DNA from: an uncultured Lachnospiraceae bacterium
GTDB taxonomy: Bacteria; Bacillota; Clostridia; Lachnospirales; Lachnospiraceae
Direction of reading: 5' to 3'
Length of the DNA stretch: 37,948 nt
NCBI GenBank assembly: GCA_910576815.1
Contig: CAJTKA010000032.1
Location: forward strand, 1 to 37,948
Position numbers and translations under genes: made by a program
Notes under the pieces: model-generated
Database searches by the model: none
What the model was told of the DNA's origin: nothing
What the model saw: the letters and a program-made list of their open reading frames with translations, nothing else
Part shown: one piece after another, positions 37,875-37,948 of the stretch
Layout: the number at the start of each line of letters is the position of its first letter
Position numbering within the stretch: position 1 is the first letter of the stretch

Positions 37875-37948
37875 CTATTTTGTCTTTTGATTGCACCACT
37901 TTACAACTTTTGAGCTAAGCTGTTTCTCCCAGGCATAGTCTTCGTAAG
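37875..37948 (-). CDS. C-terminal end of an unidentified gene (runs off right edge)
   Basis: An open minus-strand frame enters at the right edge and ends at TAG (37877-37875). The visible 23 residues, YEDYAWEKQLSSKVVKWCNQ and then KTK, have protein-like composition and normal codons. The -35 box of phd-doc directly follows the stop. Too little is visible to name the gene. Confidence 0.5.
   Translation of the reverse strand, partial: YEDYAWEKQLSSKVVKWCNQKTK

Overview
The window looks like chromosome from a spore-forming member of the Clostridia, most likely a Lachnospiraceae. The basis is an alpha/beta-type small acid-soluble spore protein gene with a sigma-G-like promoter, a thiT thiamine transporter under a TPP riboswitch, a clp/lon protease region of clostridial type, and a small HTH protein of the CD3324 kind. 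Most genes lie on the minus strand; only fpg, an MFS transporter gene and thiT are convincingly on the plus strand. There are no rRNA, tRNA, CRISPR, phage or insertion-sequence genes that I can see.

Layout. 1-2342: the 5' half of the glutamate synthase large subunit (gltB) with promoter and leader hairpin. 2461-3309: a GNAT acetyltransferase, a probably frameshifted mini-gene and back-to-back promoters. 3378-4259: fpg. 4254-6473: a decaying ECF sigma / RsiV-like anti-sigma / PhnP-like metallo-beta-lactamase module. 6501-11185: GNAT, hybrid sensor kinase, GNAT and AraC regulator, the last divergent from an MFS transporter (11325-12509). 12506-13969: a small kinase-fold protein and a CPBP membrane protease. 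14018-14986: promoter, TPP riboswitch, switching hairpin and thiT.

15063-21261 is a glycan-type cassette: nucleotidyltransferase, family 2 glycosyltransferase, HAD phosphatase, a membrane protein fusing a flippase-like LPG-synthase-TM domain to a kinase domain, a large GT-C-like membrane protein, and an unknown 153-residue protein. 21370-24769 holds an SGNH protein, an MBOAT O-acyltransferase and a VanZ protein, which together could acylate an extracellular polymer, perhaps the product of the cassette. 24788-32633 is core protein quality control and cell-cycle material: AI-2E family permease, engB, lon, clpX, clpP, tig. Then come the spore protein, a DJ-1/PfpI protein, a DUF1062 protein, two methyltransferases, a CD3324-like HTH protein, and a phd-doc toxin-antitoxin pair next to the end of one more gene cut by the window edge.

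Most unusual: (i) the sigma/anti-sigma/hydrolase module carries three independent-looking lesions and sits behind another gene's terminator; (ii) two related leader elements (34477-34557 and 37005-37074) each have a Shine-Dalgarno sequence, a 9-codon ORF ending at the same GCATAG, and a long hairpin before the next gene; (iii) the flippase-kinase fusion inside a compact glycan cassette; (iv) the thiT switch hairpin, which can act as terminator and Shine-Dalgarno sequestor at once. All family assignments were made by eye from motifs, without database searches.
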